A stretch of 64,000 nucleotides of DNA from Sphagnum compactum. Taxonomy: Eukaryota; Bryophyta; Sphagnopsida; Sphagnales. Positions within the stretch are counted from its first letter, which is position 1. Every line of letters begins with the position of its first letter. Under the pieces are notes generated by a model that saw only the letters and a list, made by a program, of their open reading frames with translations, was not told where the DNA came from and did not search any database. The DNA lies in the NCBI GenBank assembly GCA_965153455.1, contig OZ234493.1, positions 21,628,213 to 21,692,212 on the forward strand, given 5' to 3'. Shown one piece after another: positions 44,770 to 58,303 of this stretch. The position numbers and the translations under genes were made by a program.

Positions 44770-45515
44770 ATATTAATTCACTTGTTTGTCTTTGACAGGG
44801 CTTGGAAAGGGGGTTTGGCAGAACCAGCCGGCCTCTAAATATACCCAGATGGGGAAAACATAGTTTATTTTGACCAATCGACGTAGCTGGCAGAAACAAG
44901 GTCTCGAAATGAATCGTAACTGGCCTGAAATGTTCCAGCGCCAGGTGCGGGTCATGGTGGTGGAGAGACACCTGGCCTGAAGTGTTCCAGCGTCAGGTGC
45001 TGGTCTGGGGTGGCAGCAGGGCGGCTCCGAATGGGGCCCTTACTGGCATTTACACCAGTAATGTGATCTACCGGGAGGTGCTGCAGTGATTCTTCTTGTG
45101 GGTATGGGGTTCTTTGGGGTCTCCTTTGGACTCCCAGTTTTTTTTCAGGGCTTGGGCTTTGGTTTCGTCCAAGGGGATGGGTTGGATTAGATTGCATTAG
45201 ACTAAAATGGGGCTTTTATATATATCAGACATTCTCTCCATAGAATTTCCAGGCATGTAATGGATTTTAGATAAAGTGACCATGCAGGAAACTCTTTTTT
45301 TTCCCTCCTAAAAATTTGGTGATTTTTTTTTTTTTTGAAAATTTTCCAAAATGCTCACTTCACCATGTATGTTTTCATGGGGGACTTTTCAACGAATTTT
45401 CGTCACAAAAAATTAAAAAATAAAATAAATAAATAGCTGCTTTGCGCCTTTGTGTGTGTCTCTCTTGGTTTAAAGAAACCGAGGGACTTCACAATGTCCA
45501 AAGGTCACGGGTACC
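44770..45515. other. ~745-bp segment present only in duplication copy A
   Basis: Sequence between CACATTTCAAGACCCCAATC and AGTTCTTTATAAATAAAT is missing in the duplicate, where these flanks nearly touch (60,485-60,510). Inside is a 52-bp tandem pair marked by TGGCCTGAA(A/G)TGTTCCAGCG (44,921 and 44,973). Minus-strand frames here (e.g. HLALEHFRPVTIHFETLFLP) are not recognisable. Insertion in A or deletion in B cannot be separated, and I found no clean target duplication. Confidence 0.6.
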
Positions 45516-48244
45516 CACTAGTTCTTTATAAATAAATACATTCTTAAGTGAGTCCGGTTCTAAATTGGATCTAGTTTTACATAACTACATAGAGTTCCAA
45601 ACTAAATTTTGTCCAGGTACTAGCACTGTACCACCAATGATATGCGACTACTTATGTCAACTACATGCCTAAACACCAAAAAAAAATTTAAAATTTCTCA
45701 AAATTGCATATTTGAGACATTTTTCAGAAGTAAAATCTACATGCCTAATGCCACCCCCACCCCAACCCAAATTGTTATTCAAAAAACTGGTGCTGTTATT
45801 ATTCCAAAGCCCAAGTTTTTTCTGAAACTAGTGACATGTCTAACCCGAGTCAGGAGGGGAAAAAAACAACTTTGAAACTTGAATTTTTAATTTTAAATTT
45901 TAAAAAATGAAGAACCAAAAATTGCATGCAATGAGTTTTGGGGTTAGTTCTGGTTCTTAGTCCGGTTCTAATTGAAGGCGGGTTCCCAGTTTTGGTTCAT
46001 GAGTAAAAAAAAACACGAAATTGTTTGTACCTATCCCCATTTTAATTTTTCATTTCTAAAATGTGCATGATATTACAATTGTGTCAAAGAATAAATTATT
46101 TATGTGTTAATGCATTGATTTTGTACGAGTGAACATATAGGGTTTGAAAGTTAAAGTTACATTACTAAGGCTATATAACACATGTATTCTAAAATTCTCA
46201 AACAAGAATATCTTGTTCAAATGTCATATAAAGGTGGGTATTGCACACTTGCATCATGTACAATTGAACTACCACCCTATATTGTGTGGGGATTATAGGT
46301 CAATTGTACAATAATCTCCAAGTCAATATGCGAATAATGCTTACCCATCTAAAATTGGGACATGCCTACAGTCAATGTTTATCCAAAAAATACCTATTTG
46401 ATAATTGGTTTATTTTTTAACAAATAGGTATCTTTTGGATATTTCTTATTGTTTTTGATACACTAAATGTGTGTATTACATCTGGTAGAAAAGGTATATA
46501 TACATAACCTTATACATCTAATTAAATGATGAAGGAACAAGTTTTTGCATAATTAAATCAAGGGTAGTTACATAACATAGATTTACCTAAGTATTGCAAT
46601 TTGGGGTTGGGGCATGCATTTGGGATCTAACATGGGGTGACAGGGTAAGATATTACAAATTGAAAACTTTAACCCTCAACTAAAAAATAAATAGTTTCAT
46701 ACCAAAAAAAAACCTTTAACCTAATATTGGTTTTTTTTTTTGCATAAACCATAAATTATGTAGACGTTACAATCTATTGGATGCATAGATTTGTCATTGT
46801 AAAGGTTTATCATAGAAACTATAAGGTTAACCTTAAAAACCATTTGGGTAATTTGGAAGGGAGAGCATTGGACTAGTTGATTCACCAACTTGTAAAGGAT
46901 GTGTTCACTTATTATCAAAATTAATTTAAGCATGTGTTGAAATGACAAAGATTCCTTTGCAACAAAAAGACAAATATCATATCTATTGAATGCATAGGCT
47001 TTGCATTTAACGAATATTATTTTAAATTAACATAAGTGTTTTTTAAACATAAACATTTAGGATCATGCCAAAATTGCAAGAGTACATTCCACCAAATATG
47101 TAAGTTGCAATGTCAACTAACAATGAGCTTCTTATGATTTTTTTTAGGTGCAAACAAAAAGTCTAAGTTGTAAGTTTGTGAAAGATAATAAAACATACAT
47201 AATTCAAACTCACGATTATAATATCTTATTATGGTGCACATTTCAAAGTGATGTAAGATGACTTGAAATCTTGTAAACACAAGTTTATTGTCATTGTCAC
47301 CTTGAATTATAATCTCTTTTTGTGGTTGTAACTTGGGACAACAATGGGTGGAGCTGAAATAGGTTTGTTGATGTTGTCACACTATTACAAATGTTTTTTT
47401 TAAATGTTATCTTTTTTATTGAATTTAAGTTCCAAAAGACATTCGGATAAAATGATTGTGTAGTTAAAAAAGACTAGTCCTTTTAGACAACACCTATTGG
47501 CATTGGAGACATCATGTCATGACTAAGTTGTTAATTATTTAAACACATGCCATGTTTGTTATGATTAAAAATTAGCACAAGTGCTAGTTGATGTTGACTC
47601 AGATTAATAACACAAATCAAAATTATAATTTAAATATATATTCATAAATTATAATTATGAAACTACCTAGGGCTAAAAATGTAGGCCTAGGCATGTAGGC
47701 CCTTTAGGCATCTACCACATACCTAGGCCTCATTCCCCTATGCATGTAAATCACTTATTGGCCTCCCCTAAACATGTAGGTCACTTAACTCCCCTAAGTA
47801 TGTAGGCCATTTGTAAACTTTAAGGCATGAAGGTGGACTCACGCTAACATGTGCCACAAGTGTAACAAATGTTTGGTTTTTCATGTTATTGTAATTTAAT
47901 TTGGTGTTGAAATTGTAAGATTTACTTGTATCATAACTTATATTCATAATATCAATGGGTTCTTATGAATATATTTGAAATTAATCTAAAGAGTAAAAAT
48001 ATGCAGAAGCAATTTTAAAACATTATAACAAATGTTTTTAAGCAAAAAAAAGGACATGTTTAATGATTTCAAAATATTTGAAAAATGACATATCTTTTAC
48101 AAATGTTTACTAAAAACCTTAACATAATACTATAAAGAAAATTTTCATGATTTCTAAAGAATTTTCCTAAATTTTTTAATGGAATATTCCAAGAATAAAA
48201 CATTCAAATAAGCCATAAAAAGGGGGTGGGTGTGGTTCATGTTA

Positions 48245-48345
48245 ATGGAATTCTGCCCATGAATTCAAGTGTCACAAGAGGGAATTGAACCCCTCACCTT
48301 CATGGGGATAAGCCAAGCCATTAATCATCCAACCATCACTTGATA
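48245..48345 (-). mobile_element. tRNA-like / SINE-like Pol III promoter segment
   Basis: On the minus strand a B-box-like GGGTTCAATTCCC (plus 48,279-48,292) follows, about 35 nt downstream, an A-box-like TGGTTGGATGATTAATGGC (plus 48,317-48,335). The strand also has TCAAGTG before the A-box and its complement CACTTGA after the B-box, able to form a 7-bp acceptor-like stem. The anticodon arm is not convincing, so a functional tRNA is unlikely; a tRNA-derived SINE head or tRNA pseudogene fits better. I could not define a tail or target duplication. Confidence 0.4.
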
Positions 48346-48512
48346 TGAAACAAATATTGTCATAACAAAAAATATAATCACATATTATCTTTGAATTTGA
48401 AGCAACATAACATAGTTATAATATAACTTCAAGCATATTACATATGTTAACACATAATGTTACCTACTATGCACCTACCTCCCTACCTATTAAATATTTG
48501 CACACCAACCTA

Positions 48513-48540
48513 TTGTCTACCTACCTACCTACCTACTTAG
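48513..48540 (+). repeat. (TACC)n microsatellite
   Basis: CTACCTACCTACCTACCTAC is a simple tetranucleotide repeat of the same CCTA/TAGG type as the patches at 8.57-8.72 kb and 10.24-10.33 kb. Confidence 0.9.
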
Positions 48541-50116
48541 ATGCCTAGCCAAGCTTGACAAATTTACACACATATAGTAACATTTTCAATGACTAAAATA
48601 TGACACATAATATGTAGCAAGCCATGTCATCCATGGAGTGATTAAAAAATTAAGCACACCATAATAGGCACCAACACCATGTAAGCATGACATGGTCCAA
48701 GTGTAATTGACATTGTTTTATATGGTTAACAAATTTAGTTAGCCTAGTCAAATAAGACATGTCATATTTTTAAAAGGGGCAAAACAAACAAAAAAATACC
48801 TTTCTAATCATTTCAAACAAACAAATTTAGTCACAAATTTAGTAGCAATGATAGAGGCAAGACATGGTTTTGTATTAGTGTCATCAACTTTTTCATCAAC
48901 CATGACACTTTCAAAAATAGGTACTCCTCAAATCATGCATACATACCAAATGACCGTTCAACTTATTTTCTCTTATTAGTTTATCAAACCTTACAAATCA
49001 ATAATTAGTATTGATCTATTCAATATTCTTCAAACTAATGATGTCCTATAAACGTGATTTTCATTAAGTAATTAAAATGTATTCAAAGAAAAATGGAATG
49101 ATTGAAGTCTAAAATGGAGGCTCAAGTGTATTGTTCTTTAGATAATGTAGTCATTATTGTGGCCAACAATGACAATGACAACTAAACTTGGAACAAAAAT
49201 TTGATATTTTTTATCACATGCTTAAAGCATAAACAAACAAACTCATTATGACACTATCCTTTATGGTGAATTTAAATTTAAAACTAAAAGCTTCCATGGA
49301 ACATGCCCATCCATCTTATATGAGCACATGGATGTCCACATGTGAATCACACAATGGTTCAAAGTTGAGCCAAAATTTTGTCTCAAAATCTTGCATAGAT
49401 GCGTAGTCTTTTCCCTATGGGCATAACCAATAAAAAAAGAGTGGAAAAAATGTTTGAACCCAACCGACGTCTAAGAAATAAAAACTATTAAACTATCTGT
49501 AGTTAATGAATACACACTATTAATTATGTTATATAATGTTCTTAGTGTTGTTATAAATGACTACAATGTTTAATTATTGTATACATTATTACAAAAGCTA
49601 GGTCCATTTCATTGACCCAATTCACCAAGGGGCCTTTAAAAATGAACTAAATCACCATGATATCTTTGTTTCATTTCACCTAGAATGAAACTTGAATCAC
49701 TGTTTAATTATCATCATGTCCATTTATAGCTAATGAACTTTATTTTTGTTATTTTAAATATTATTTGGATATTATTTCAATCAAATGAATAAAAGTTAAT
49801 TATAATTAGTCATTAATTAATAAATTTCATTTTGAGTCTATAATTTTTTTAATTATATACTATAACCTTTTAATGTATCAATTAGATACAATATGACATA
49901 TTACATGAAATTTTTTTAAACCAAATTTAATTCAATTAAGCTATAAGAGCTTTTTACATACAATTTGGACAAAGTTGTAGATTTTATTTTGGGCCTTCAC
50001 TTGATAAAACATTATGACATTTTAAAAAACAAAACAAGATGAAATTTCAATCTTCATTATGTAATTTATCATATTGTTAGTTTTAATATACAAATTAATA
50101 TATTTGATATGTTGTA

Positions 50117-50145
50117 TCACACACACACACACAACACACAAACAT
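50117..50145 (+). repeat. (CA)n microsatellite
   Basis: An ACACACACACACACAC run with one interruption, followed by a short TATATATA tract. Confidence 0.9.
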
Positions 50146-51069
50146 ATATATAACGGGGTGAAAGCATGATTGAGGGGACAAAATGGACTATCACAGTTGC
50201 AAATTTTCTAATAACATCATGAACATAAAAGTAAAGTCATATTCAATGTTAACATTGTAAAAAAAAATTTAATCCATGTTGTAATATACTTTATTGAAAA
50301 TCATATTGAAAAATATGAACGAGTTCTAAAAAAAGAATGGACTAATAATGGACTTTTGAAACGATGACATTATATTTGTCACATAGACAAAAATTCATGT
50401 GGACTCAAAAAGTATGACACAATAGTGTTGAAAATAAAATAAAGATATTCCCACATCAAGTGAGGTGGGTAAAAGTAAAATGCATTGAAAATCTCCCAAT
50501 AAAAAAAATAAAAAATTTTAACTTAAGTTTTAAAAACACACTTCATTTTAAGTCATTGAAAGTCCATTTCACATTCAAAATTTCAAGTTTTCACATGGTT
50601 TTTTTTAGCAATCATATGTTTAATGATATTTATAAAATTATTTATTAAAGATTTTGGCCAAAGCATAAAGGAGTCCACATTGAATTTTAAAGTTGATTAA
50701 AGTCACAATTGTGACAATTTTAGCTCGTGTTAAATGTGGATTTTCAAATGCCGCTTTTGAGACACCTAAGCATGCTTTTACCCAAAGTATATTTTTAAAA
50801 TTCAATTTTTTTGTTTATATGTATTTTTCTTAATACATCATATAATGTTGAAAGGTTTTAACCATATAATGTTATTCTATGTTGATAAATTGATTATAAT
50901 ATGATATATATATTTTAAGACATAGTGTCGTTTCAACTTTGTAATGCAATATTCAAGAATTTAATATAAATATTATTGTTAATTATAAATGAATAAAATA
51001 TTAGTAATTATACTATTTCCATTTTATTTTAATTGTACTAACTCCACCTCATTCGCCCTATACGCCTTC

Positions 51070-51245
51070 TGCTGATTGTGCCCATTTATCTACTAACTAT
51101 GTCAACTCATCTTCTGATCGCGGCAATACATCTATTGACTATAAATTTTTATTTATTGACTGTGCCCACAAATCTGATGATTGTGTGAATATCCTCAATG
51201 ACTGGGCGAATACCTCTACTGATTCAGCCAATACCCATGACAGAT
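51070..51245 (+). repeat. 21-bp (heptapeptide) degenerate tandem repeat
   Basis: In one plus-strand frame the sequence reads as successive heptads: SADCAHL, STNYVNS, SSDRGNT, SIDYKFL, FIDCAHK, SDDCVNI, LNDWANT, STDSANT. That is eight units of 21 bp with a common pattern (S/T)-x-D-x-(A/V)-N-x. The frame stays open to a TAG near 51,285 but has no nearby ATG or splice context. It may be the remnant of a repeat-containing exon or a minisatellite that happens to be open. Confidence 0.6.
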
Positions 51246-52229
51246 CATCTTCAGATCTATGCATCCCAAATCCCTCACTTCTATAGTTATTATTCACGGA
51301 TTTGTTAATCATCTATAGTTCCAAAATCAATACTATGTTGATCGCAAGATCTTTTATCTATTCTTCATCTTCATTATTCCATGTCTGTGGTTTCTGTATT
51401 TCATAGTTTTCACCTTCCACCTCCATATCAGATTCTTTGGCTTAAGCCTTAAAGTCTGGACCTACACTGCTCCCTTTTGTGCCTATATATGTCAGGATTC
51501 CATGACAAATAAAGAGTCAAAATTTGAGAGAACCAGCCAATGTTTTTAGTGCCAAATGTCCCCTGTTCCATGAAATTTGTTTTTGAGATAAACTTGCCAA
51601 AAAGTTTTTTCACAGCAAAATTGCCACTTTTGCAGAATCAAAAAAATTGAAAAGAAAAAGCCCGGGGTCCACCACCATGAATTCGCCACATTTTCTTGGG
51701 GTCACACGAGGTGAGCAGCCCTGTAAGGAACGCCTGGGCGTTTACTTTTCAGGTTGCTAAATGCCTTTACCTGTTTGTCTCCATTCTACACAGTGCAAAT
51801 GCCATTTGGTCAATCATATCTTGAAAATGAATAGCTATTCTAAGATTCTTTTATCCAAGAACTATGGACAAAGCTTGAGCCTTGAATTGCTCAAAGCTCA
51901 AGGAAAGTACAATATGTAGGGGAAAAAAAGTTGTACTATTAAGACCTTTCCATCAATAAACAAGCAAACACTACTTGTGGACAAGCTTTAAGCAGTAAAG
52001 TTCTTGGCTTGTGCAGTAAATGATAGTTTTCTACCATTGTTGGATGTCATATCTGGTCTCTGTAACAGTTCTAGATTCTTTTGTAAGCTGGTTTGAGGAA
52101 CAACTTCATTTGGATAATTTTGAAAATATTTAATTACCCCACATGTGTCCTAGACTTGGATTCACAGTCAAAGAAGACAATGTATCAGTACCATTTAAAG
52201 GATAAATTTTAGAAAAGCTTTATGGTTAC
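51246..52229. other. Spacer and decayed 3' intron of receptor-kinase copy 2
   Basis: From about 51,900 the sequence (e.g. AAACAAGCAAACACTACTTGTGGACAAG... near 51,957) resembles the intron region at 40,450-40,700 of copy 1. This indicates that the duplicated kinase gene once extended at least this far. No further kinase exon is recognisable. The part before 51,900 shows nothing else. Confidence 0.45.
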
Positions 52230-54721
52230 CTCATGCTATATTTAGTGCAATTTTGAGTCATGTTGTCCAGTCAAATGCATGAGTTCCCGAGTCCAACAGG
52301 CCTCTCTCTGCAATCATGAACTCAAGATTTCGGTAAGATGAAGTTAGGAAAATTCGATCAACCTATGTATATAGCCTAAGGTAACAGGGAACAGTGGACT
52401 TAAATTGGACTCTAGTTTAAGAATTTCAAGAGGCTTTACATGACGGTAAAAATGCCCATAGAAACTGGTCTTAGTAAACCTCCACTTCTAACCTGAAGCA
52501 ATGGACAAAAACCTCACACATGACTAGAAAGGTGTGAAACAAGTGAGCTCAATTGATCACCCAATTATGTTACTAGACATGTACAAGTTCTAGAACAATA
52601 TTAACCAATGACCACAATCAATATGGATGTGTCTCGGTGCAAAGTGATTGCATGCATTACATTCACACCTGAGTTGCAAGCCTACATTCCATGCCCCTTC
52701 TGGAATGATGTGGAAATTTTGTCTAGAGTCTGGACTTAGCCAAATACAACCTTCCAAAAAGTTGAAAGTTCTGTACGTGTGAACTGAATCGACTCTACAA
52801 ACAGGTCGACCTTTGAGTGTACTCAATTCAAGCCTACCAGAAAACTTTTTTGTAATGAACTTTGCATAAGGGACCTTTAGATAAAAACATGTGATGATTT
52901 TCTAGTTTTCCAAAGGGACCTGGTTAGTGACATATACTGTCAAGCACATCACATTCATGAAGCAATCCTGGTAAACTTTTAAATCTCATTGAGTGCTATC
53001 AATTCTCCTGGAAAGCAATTAGATCTATATAGCTACTCCTGCACTGCACAATGTTCAACTTAGCGACTCACCGTGAAGACGTGCTTGCAAAGTTCCACCA
53101 GGCATGTACTCCATAGATTGAAATTCTTTGATCTCCTTCTTCACAATAACCCATCATTTGGACAAAGTACTCACAACCTTTTCCCAGATGACGACGGCAC
53201 TGAAACCACAATTTACGCCCACATGACCACAACCGTTATAACTTGGAAGGCACATTTAGGCTAAGAATTTTGGCAAAACAGTTCAAGCTTGTAAATTTGG
53301 TGCAGTATTACCAATTTCATAGCCTGAAATATATTTTGTGCAGCGCTTAGATGCCATTTCAAGTCCCTATCACTGAAGGGCATGTTTTAGGCTAAACCAT
53401 TTTTCATTTCATTTCGGGCATCACATCAATTTCCGATTTGCTGAGACGTCTATCTGGTGAGTTATATAGTTTTCAAGTTGTTAATATTACTCCAGATTAT
53501 GCGGAAAAACTAGAATTTAGGACAATAATTTGCATTGGGGCTAGTCCTCACCATTTGGAACCATGAAAACTCTCTTGCAGCTTGATGACGTGATCGTTGT
53601 GCCCAAACTTTCACTGCCACTTCTTGTCCGGTTTGCAGTTTTCCATAGTAAACCGTTCCAGACCCACTTTCTCCAATTTTCTTTGCATAATTATCGGTCA
53701 TCTCCCGCACTTCCCATAAGGTGTTGAGACCTGACTCACTGCATGCCAAGACAAAATTATTGCAAGCACCGTATAATATAAGAGACAAGAGACACATGAT
53801 TCCAGTTGTTCTCTTAAAACTGAACTCCATTTCTGATGTGCATCTCCAGGTTTGAAAAAACACTAGGAAAGCAGTGATATACATGAAGCTGGCATGTGGC
53901 ATGAAAAACTTCTCAGGTGCAAATGATATGTCTTATAAGGTTCATCACTGAGCTCAGGCCTTTCGTAGATCTGAACAACTGACGATCAAGGTTAGCTGGG
54001 TGAAACATAACCTCACAAGCATTGACCTCCTTTTTTTGATAGCAGGAAAGCTGCGGCATGAGACGGGGGCCAACGACGCTAAATATTGGATAACACCATC
54101 ATCATTCTGTTCAAAGTTGATTACAGGCACACCCGACAGTCTCTTTTTACTTCTGGTTGCCTCAATGTGCATAAATTTGACACTGTTCTCATTCGGCACG
54201 TCGTTGATCATAGGAGCCGCCCCAGTCGACCACTCTCTCTCCGCACGTCTCCTTGACTCCATTTGCAGTAATTCGATGCTGACCTCCGTCGGTTCGTCGT
54301 TGATCACCGAAGCACTTCAATTGTAAGTTATATTAACTTTTCTGTAGTAGAAGACGCGAGCGTTCCTCTAGAATTGCATCTGTGCTCTACAACACTCTAC
54401 GTCTATTTGCCTTGCAAGAGAGCTTGATTGCAGCGCTGCACTTGTTTTGAAATTGCCACGTTCCTTTGAACTGACGGCGAGCTCCGGCCTCTTGGAGCTA
54501 CTTTGAAGGTGAAGAGCTTGCTATTTTGTCATCCGAGACCGGTGACCGTCGATGAATCTCCAGCGAAGAATAGGAACGACAGAGAAAGGCACCAGCCGGA
54601 CAGAGAAGGTCAAGGATTCGCAATCGATGATGATGGCTCCCACGGTCCCTCGAGAGACGATGTCATCCCCTTCATGCGAGAGAACACATAGATGCTTCCT
54701 CGTGTCAGTCAGGGGACGCAT
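52230..54721 (-). pseudogene. Receptor-like kinase, broken copy 2
   Basis: The exon layout matches copy 1, running high to low. 53,954-54,350: malectin-tail and repeat modules (APMINDVPNENSVKFMHIEA), with a stop in the segment matching EKLIYLTI. 53,552-53,746: TLWEVREMTDNYAKKIGESG, then SGTVYYGKLQTGQEVAVKVW (glycine loop intact here). 53,072-53,199: YFVQMMGYCEEGDQRISIY; this exon is 128 nt instead of the 127 in copy 1, with one extra base near 53,111 that shifts the frame before the EYMPGGTL segment. 52,230-52,307: LDSGTHAFDWTT-stop-LKIALNIA-stop (TGA at 52,258-52,260 and 52,231-52,233). Later exons are not found. A hydrophobic MCLLSLILYGACNNFVLAC just before the P-loop exon may be the old membrane segment. 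Confidence 0.85.
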
Positions 54722-54725
54722 GAGA

Positions 54726-57700
54726 TGGACAAGTACTAAGCTCTCCAGAATTCCAGTGCAGTTTGTTTAAATGATTTCTTGAACTCAGCAGAAGAGCTGA
54801 ATGCCAATTCTGAGGTGCAGAAGGAGGCCCATCACGAGAAAGGGTTTGAGACAATTCAGGTTGAGAATCCGGCAACGATGGTTCTGATCCGACCAGAGCG
54901 GGTTGGCAGTCTCATCTTACGCTGATACGAAACGACACGTGCATGGAGGAGATCAACACTTTCTTTAGATAAACAAGATCAAAAAATACATTTGAAAGAA
55001 AAGAAAGAAAAAGAAAAGAAAACATACCTGCAGACTATTTAAATGCTCTACCTGACAAAGCAACAGCATGCGGCCTAAGACCAAGACTGGCGATTTTTCT
55101 TTTCAAACTGCCCAAAAGAAGTGTTTTCTTGGGTTTTCTGGTCACCAGAATTCCAAAATGTTTTTTAAAACATTTACAAAAAATCGCCAGATTTCTACAT
55201 GAAGTTCTAGTAGGTAGCCAAAAATATAGAAGAGAACCTTTTTTTTCAAACACCCAGATTTTTTAATAACAGGATTACGCCAAAATGATTACCACATCAA
55301 ATAAATCAAAAATTGAAAAAAAAAGAAAAGACTACCTCTTCTTCTTTTTTGTCATAGTAGCTTCTATGGGCAGAAAAACTACAAAAGAAAAGAATATTAT
55401 GAGGTGTACAAAGGGGATCCTCTCCCTTTCTTAAGGAGTAGGAGTAATATCCCTCTTCTTTTCTATTCTAGCACTGGTATTCATGGATATAAGGTGCCCT
55501 CCAAATACATGTAGTAGGAAATTTCTCCCAATTCTTTGGGTGAAATTGACAATCCAGCCAAACTGTAGTTTCACAATTGAAATTATTTGTTAGATGTTGG
55601 TAGGGCTTGTCGAGCCAAAAAGTCAGGTTCAGCATAACAACTTGGGTGAAATTCAAGAATCGTGGTGGGGTATTGCTGTGTAGGATTAGAATAAATACCC
55701 CAAAACACTAAACAGAAAAACCATTGCACTGGCTCCAAAAGGCTCCAAAGGAAAAGACTACTTTCTTTAATCATTTGGCTAGTGTTTTATATTCATTAAG
55801 CTTATAATTTTTCGCTTTTGACACAATTCACATTTGCAAGAAATCATTTTGCAGAAAAACATGTGGAGTTCAATCACAATTGGGGTTCCAAAAATAGGAA
55901 AAACTATTAAGATTCTTTAAACTTAATTTTCACAAATAACATCTACACAAGACAAATTTAAGTGAGAAATTTTAAATAGTCCAAATTAAAGTAATTCATG
56001 TGGTGGTGACGATTTTTCAAATGTGTTCACCGATGTGCATATAACTTTGGTTCAAACACAAAAAATTGTAGAAAATGCTTGAATAAGCTCATATGGACAA
56101 TTTGATATTCTTTTTGACATGATTGTTTTTTACACATGTGATATATACTTTGGGTTACGAATTTAAAACCTTGTGAATACAAAAAAATCAATCAAATGGT
56201 CAAAAAAATAGTCCTTCTCTTTGCAACCCCAAGTTTAAGTTATGTTGTTCTCAAAATTCTCATATGGGTTATTATGTAATCAAATGAATCCAATGAAGAT
56301 GGCCAAACATAGATGTAAACAATATTTATCCATAAAAAAAAATTGATATAATTTGCATTATTTAATGCATCCCTTTTTTTTCCTTTTGTAAAGAGGTGCA
56401 CTTTATACACCTAATATTATAGCTAGTTTAAAGCACTTAAAAGGAGATCTATATAGTGCGCTCAAACTATTTTTAAATATTTTTGTTAATTTCATGTTAA
56501 ATCATTTTATCTATTAACATATAAAAATCCACTTCAATTACAACAATGCAAATAGAAAAATAAATTAAAATTATCATTTGGAGTTTTTAAAAATCAATTT
56601 ACATGATTTTTTGGTATACCAATCATGAATGAATTTTGTTTGGATATCTATAGAATCCCATTTTAGCATTTTTTACATTTCTACTTGTAATATATTGATG
56701 AAAAAAATAATGTACACATGTGAAAAATCATCACCACGAAATGAATTATCTTATCTTGGACTATTTGATTTTTTAAATTCAATTTTGTTCCATGTAAATG
56801 CTATTTGTAAAGAATAGCCCTCAAAAAGTCTTGGAGCCTTTATTCCCTTTTTTGAAACCCCAATATTTGTGAATGAGCCATACGATTTTTTTATGCAAGA
56901 TGGACCCCCCTAACTTGTGTCTTTTGTTGTATATGTTTAAACAATATATTTCACATCTTTTGAAAAAATGAAAGTTTTAGGTTGTAAAGGCATCATTTAC
57001 ATCTACCTTGGTTCTTGCCTTTGTCCTTTTTCACTTTTTGATAATATTGCTTCTTGTTCAAACTAATTTTTTTAAAAACTTGAAACTATTAGAATATTGA
57101 CAGTTATGTTTAACTTCTTTTTTTTATATTTATTTTTTGCAAAAGCTAGTGAATAATATGTAATATCCATTATAATGTGTTAATCTAGTGACTATACCTA
57201 TCTTCAATGGGTGGTACCACTAGGAATGTCACACCCAAATTTTTTAGGCCCATTCAACTTTAGGACAACATAGCACTCACTTAATGAATGATTTTCACTT
57301 CAAATTTTATATTAAAAAATTATCCAAGTCTTTTATTATTTGAAATTTGAATTGGATTGACACAAATTTGAGTTTTAAAATTCCAAACAAATGTCAAAGA
57401 AAAAGTTTTAGGAAAATGACATTTGGGGTTCTTTCAATGTTCAAGACAAAAGCAATGAATTTTTTCAATTTTTTTGGCTTTTAATTTCTAGGAAGGCCTG
57501 AAATGGTGCTCTTTCTTATTTGTTAAATAGATAGTGGATTGTTTGAGCAATTTCCAAAGGTCAAGACTAAGAGGTCTTGAAAGTCCATTGCATTTAGGTT
57601 TACAAATTCATAATAATTCTTTTTTTGTTTTAATCAATAATTGGGGCCATACCCTAATGAATGTAGTGGATAAATAATAATAATAAATCTACAATAGTGC

Positions 57701-58303
57701 ATTTAACACTTGAAGATAAGAGGTTAAGAATGTCAAGAATACATGAACTTAAAAACATTTTAGGAACACATATTTCTTACTTGTGTATCCTAGGTTTACA
57801 ATTTTTTCATACTAGTGTGTACAAAGATGGAGAACACAAATTTTAGTGGTGCAAGTCAAGAATAAAAAAGATATATTTTTTAAAATTAAATATTAATTAA
57901 ACTAAATTAGGTCCACCAAGTTTCCTTGGATTTGGGTAAAATGGTTCCTAGTGGTATCACCCAAAGATGGGTTTGCCTATCTAATCTAGTAGTTTAATTG
58001 CTGGATACGCAAATTGAAGATGTGTCTAATAAACTTGTGTTAATGCAAAATGATGTGATTTGGTGTGTTTGTCCATACATGGTTCATTTGTCTATTTGCA
58101 TTATAATTTTTACATATGTAACTTTTGAAACTATGTTTGTCCGATAACATTTTTTATTAAGGCGTTTTGATTCACATGTATTTACATTTTGAAATCACTA
58201 GTTATATTATGGTTGGACAATTTGAAAGCATTATTACATGTTGCAAATGTTCCATAAAATGAACTTTTTATGAACTTTTTATTGTCGTTGTTGAAACATT
58301 TGC
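54726..58303. other. AT-rich intergenic DNA
   Basis: Apart from the dispersed repeat block at 55,410-55,515, this is AT-rich DNA with long A/T runs and no credible gene. Minus-strand frames near 55,035 and 55,583 are short and without motifs. Confidence 0.5.
55410..55515 (-). repeat. Dispersed repeat block shared with 37,590-37,700
   Basis: This contains AATATCCCTCTTCTTTTCTA and, about 30 bp later, CATGGATATAAGGTGCCCTC, in the same order as in the intron at 37.6 kb, with small indels. It is a diverged interspersed repeat of unknown class. Confidence 0.55.

Larger units (their letters stand above)
42579..45997. repeat. Segmental duplication, copy A
   Basis: This block is colinear with 58,304-60,992. 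Both begin at CATAGCCATTGTC(T/G)GGCTCC and end in AGTTCTGGTTCT(T/G)AGTCCGG followed by GTTTTGGTT, after which they diverge. Long stretches are nearly identical by eye. Copy A has extra DNA at 43,737-43,955 and 44,770-45,515 and fewer 168-bp coding repeats. The block carries the 5' part of the receptor-kinase gene and its upstream region. Confidence 0.9.
45998..51060. other. AT-rich intergenic desert
   Basis: This 5-kb AT-rich stretch has only short chance frames. Visible items are a loose repeat of CATGTAGGCC(A/C)-like words at 47,680-47,830, a tRNA-like piece (listed), a TACC microsatellite and a CA microsatellite (listed). No gene was supported. Confidence 0.55.
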
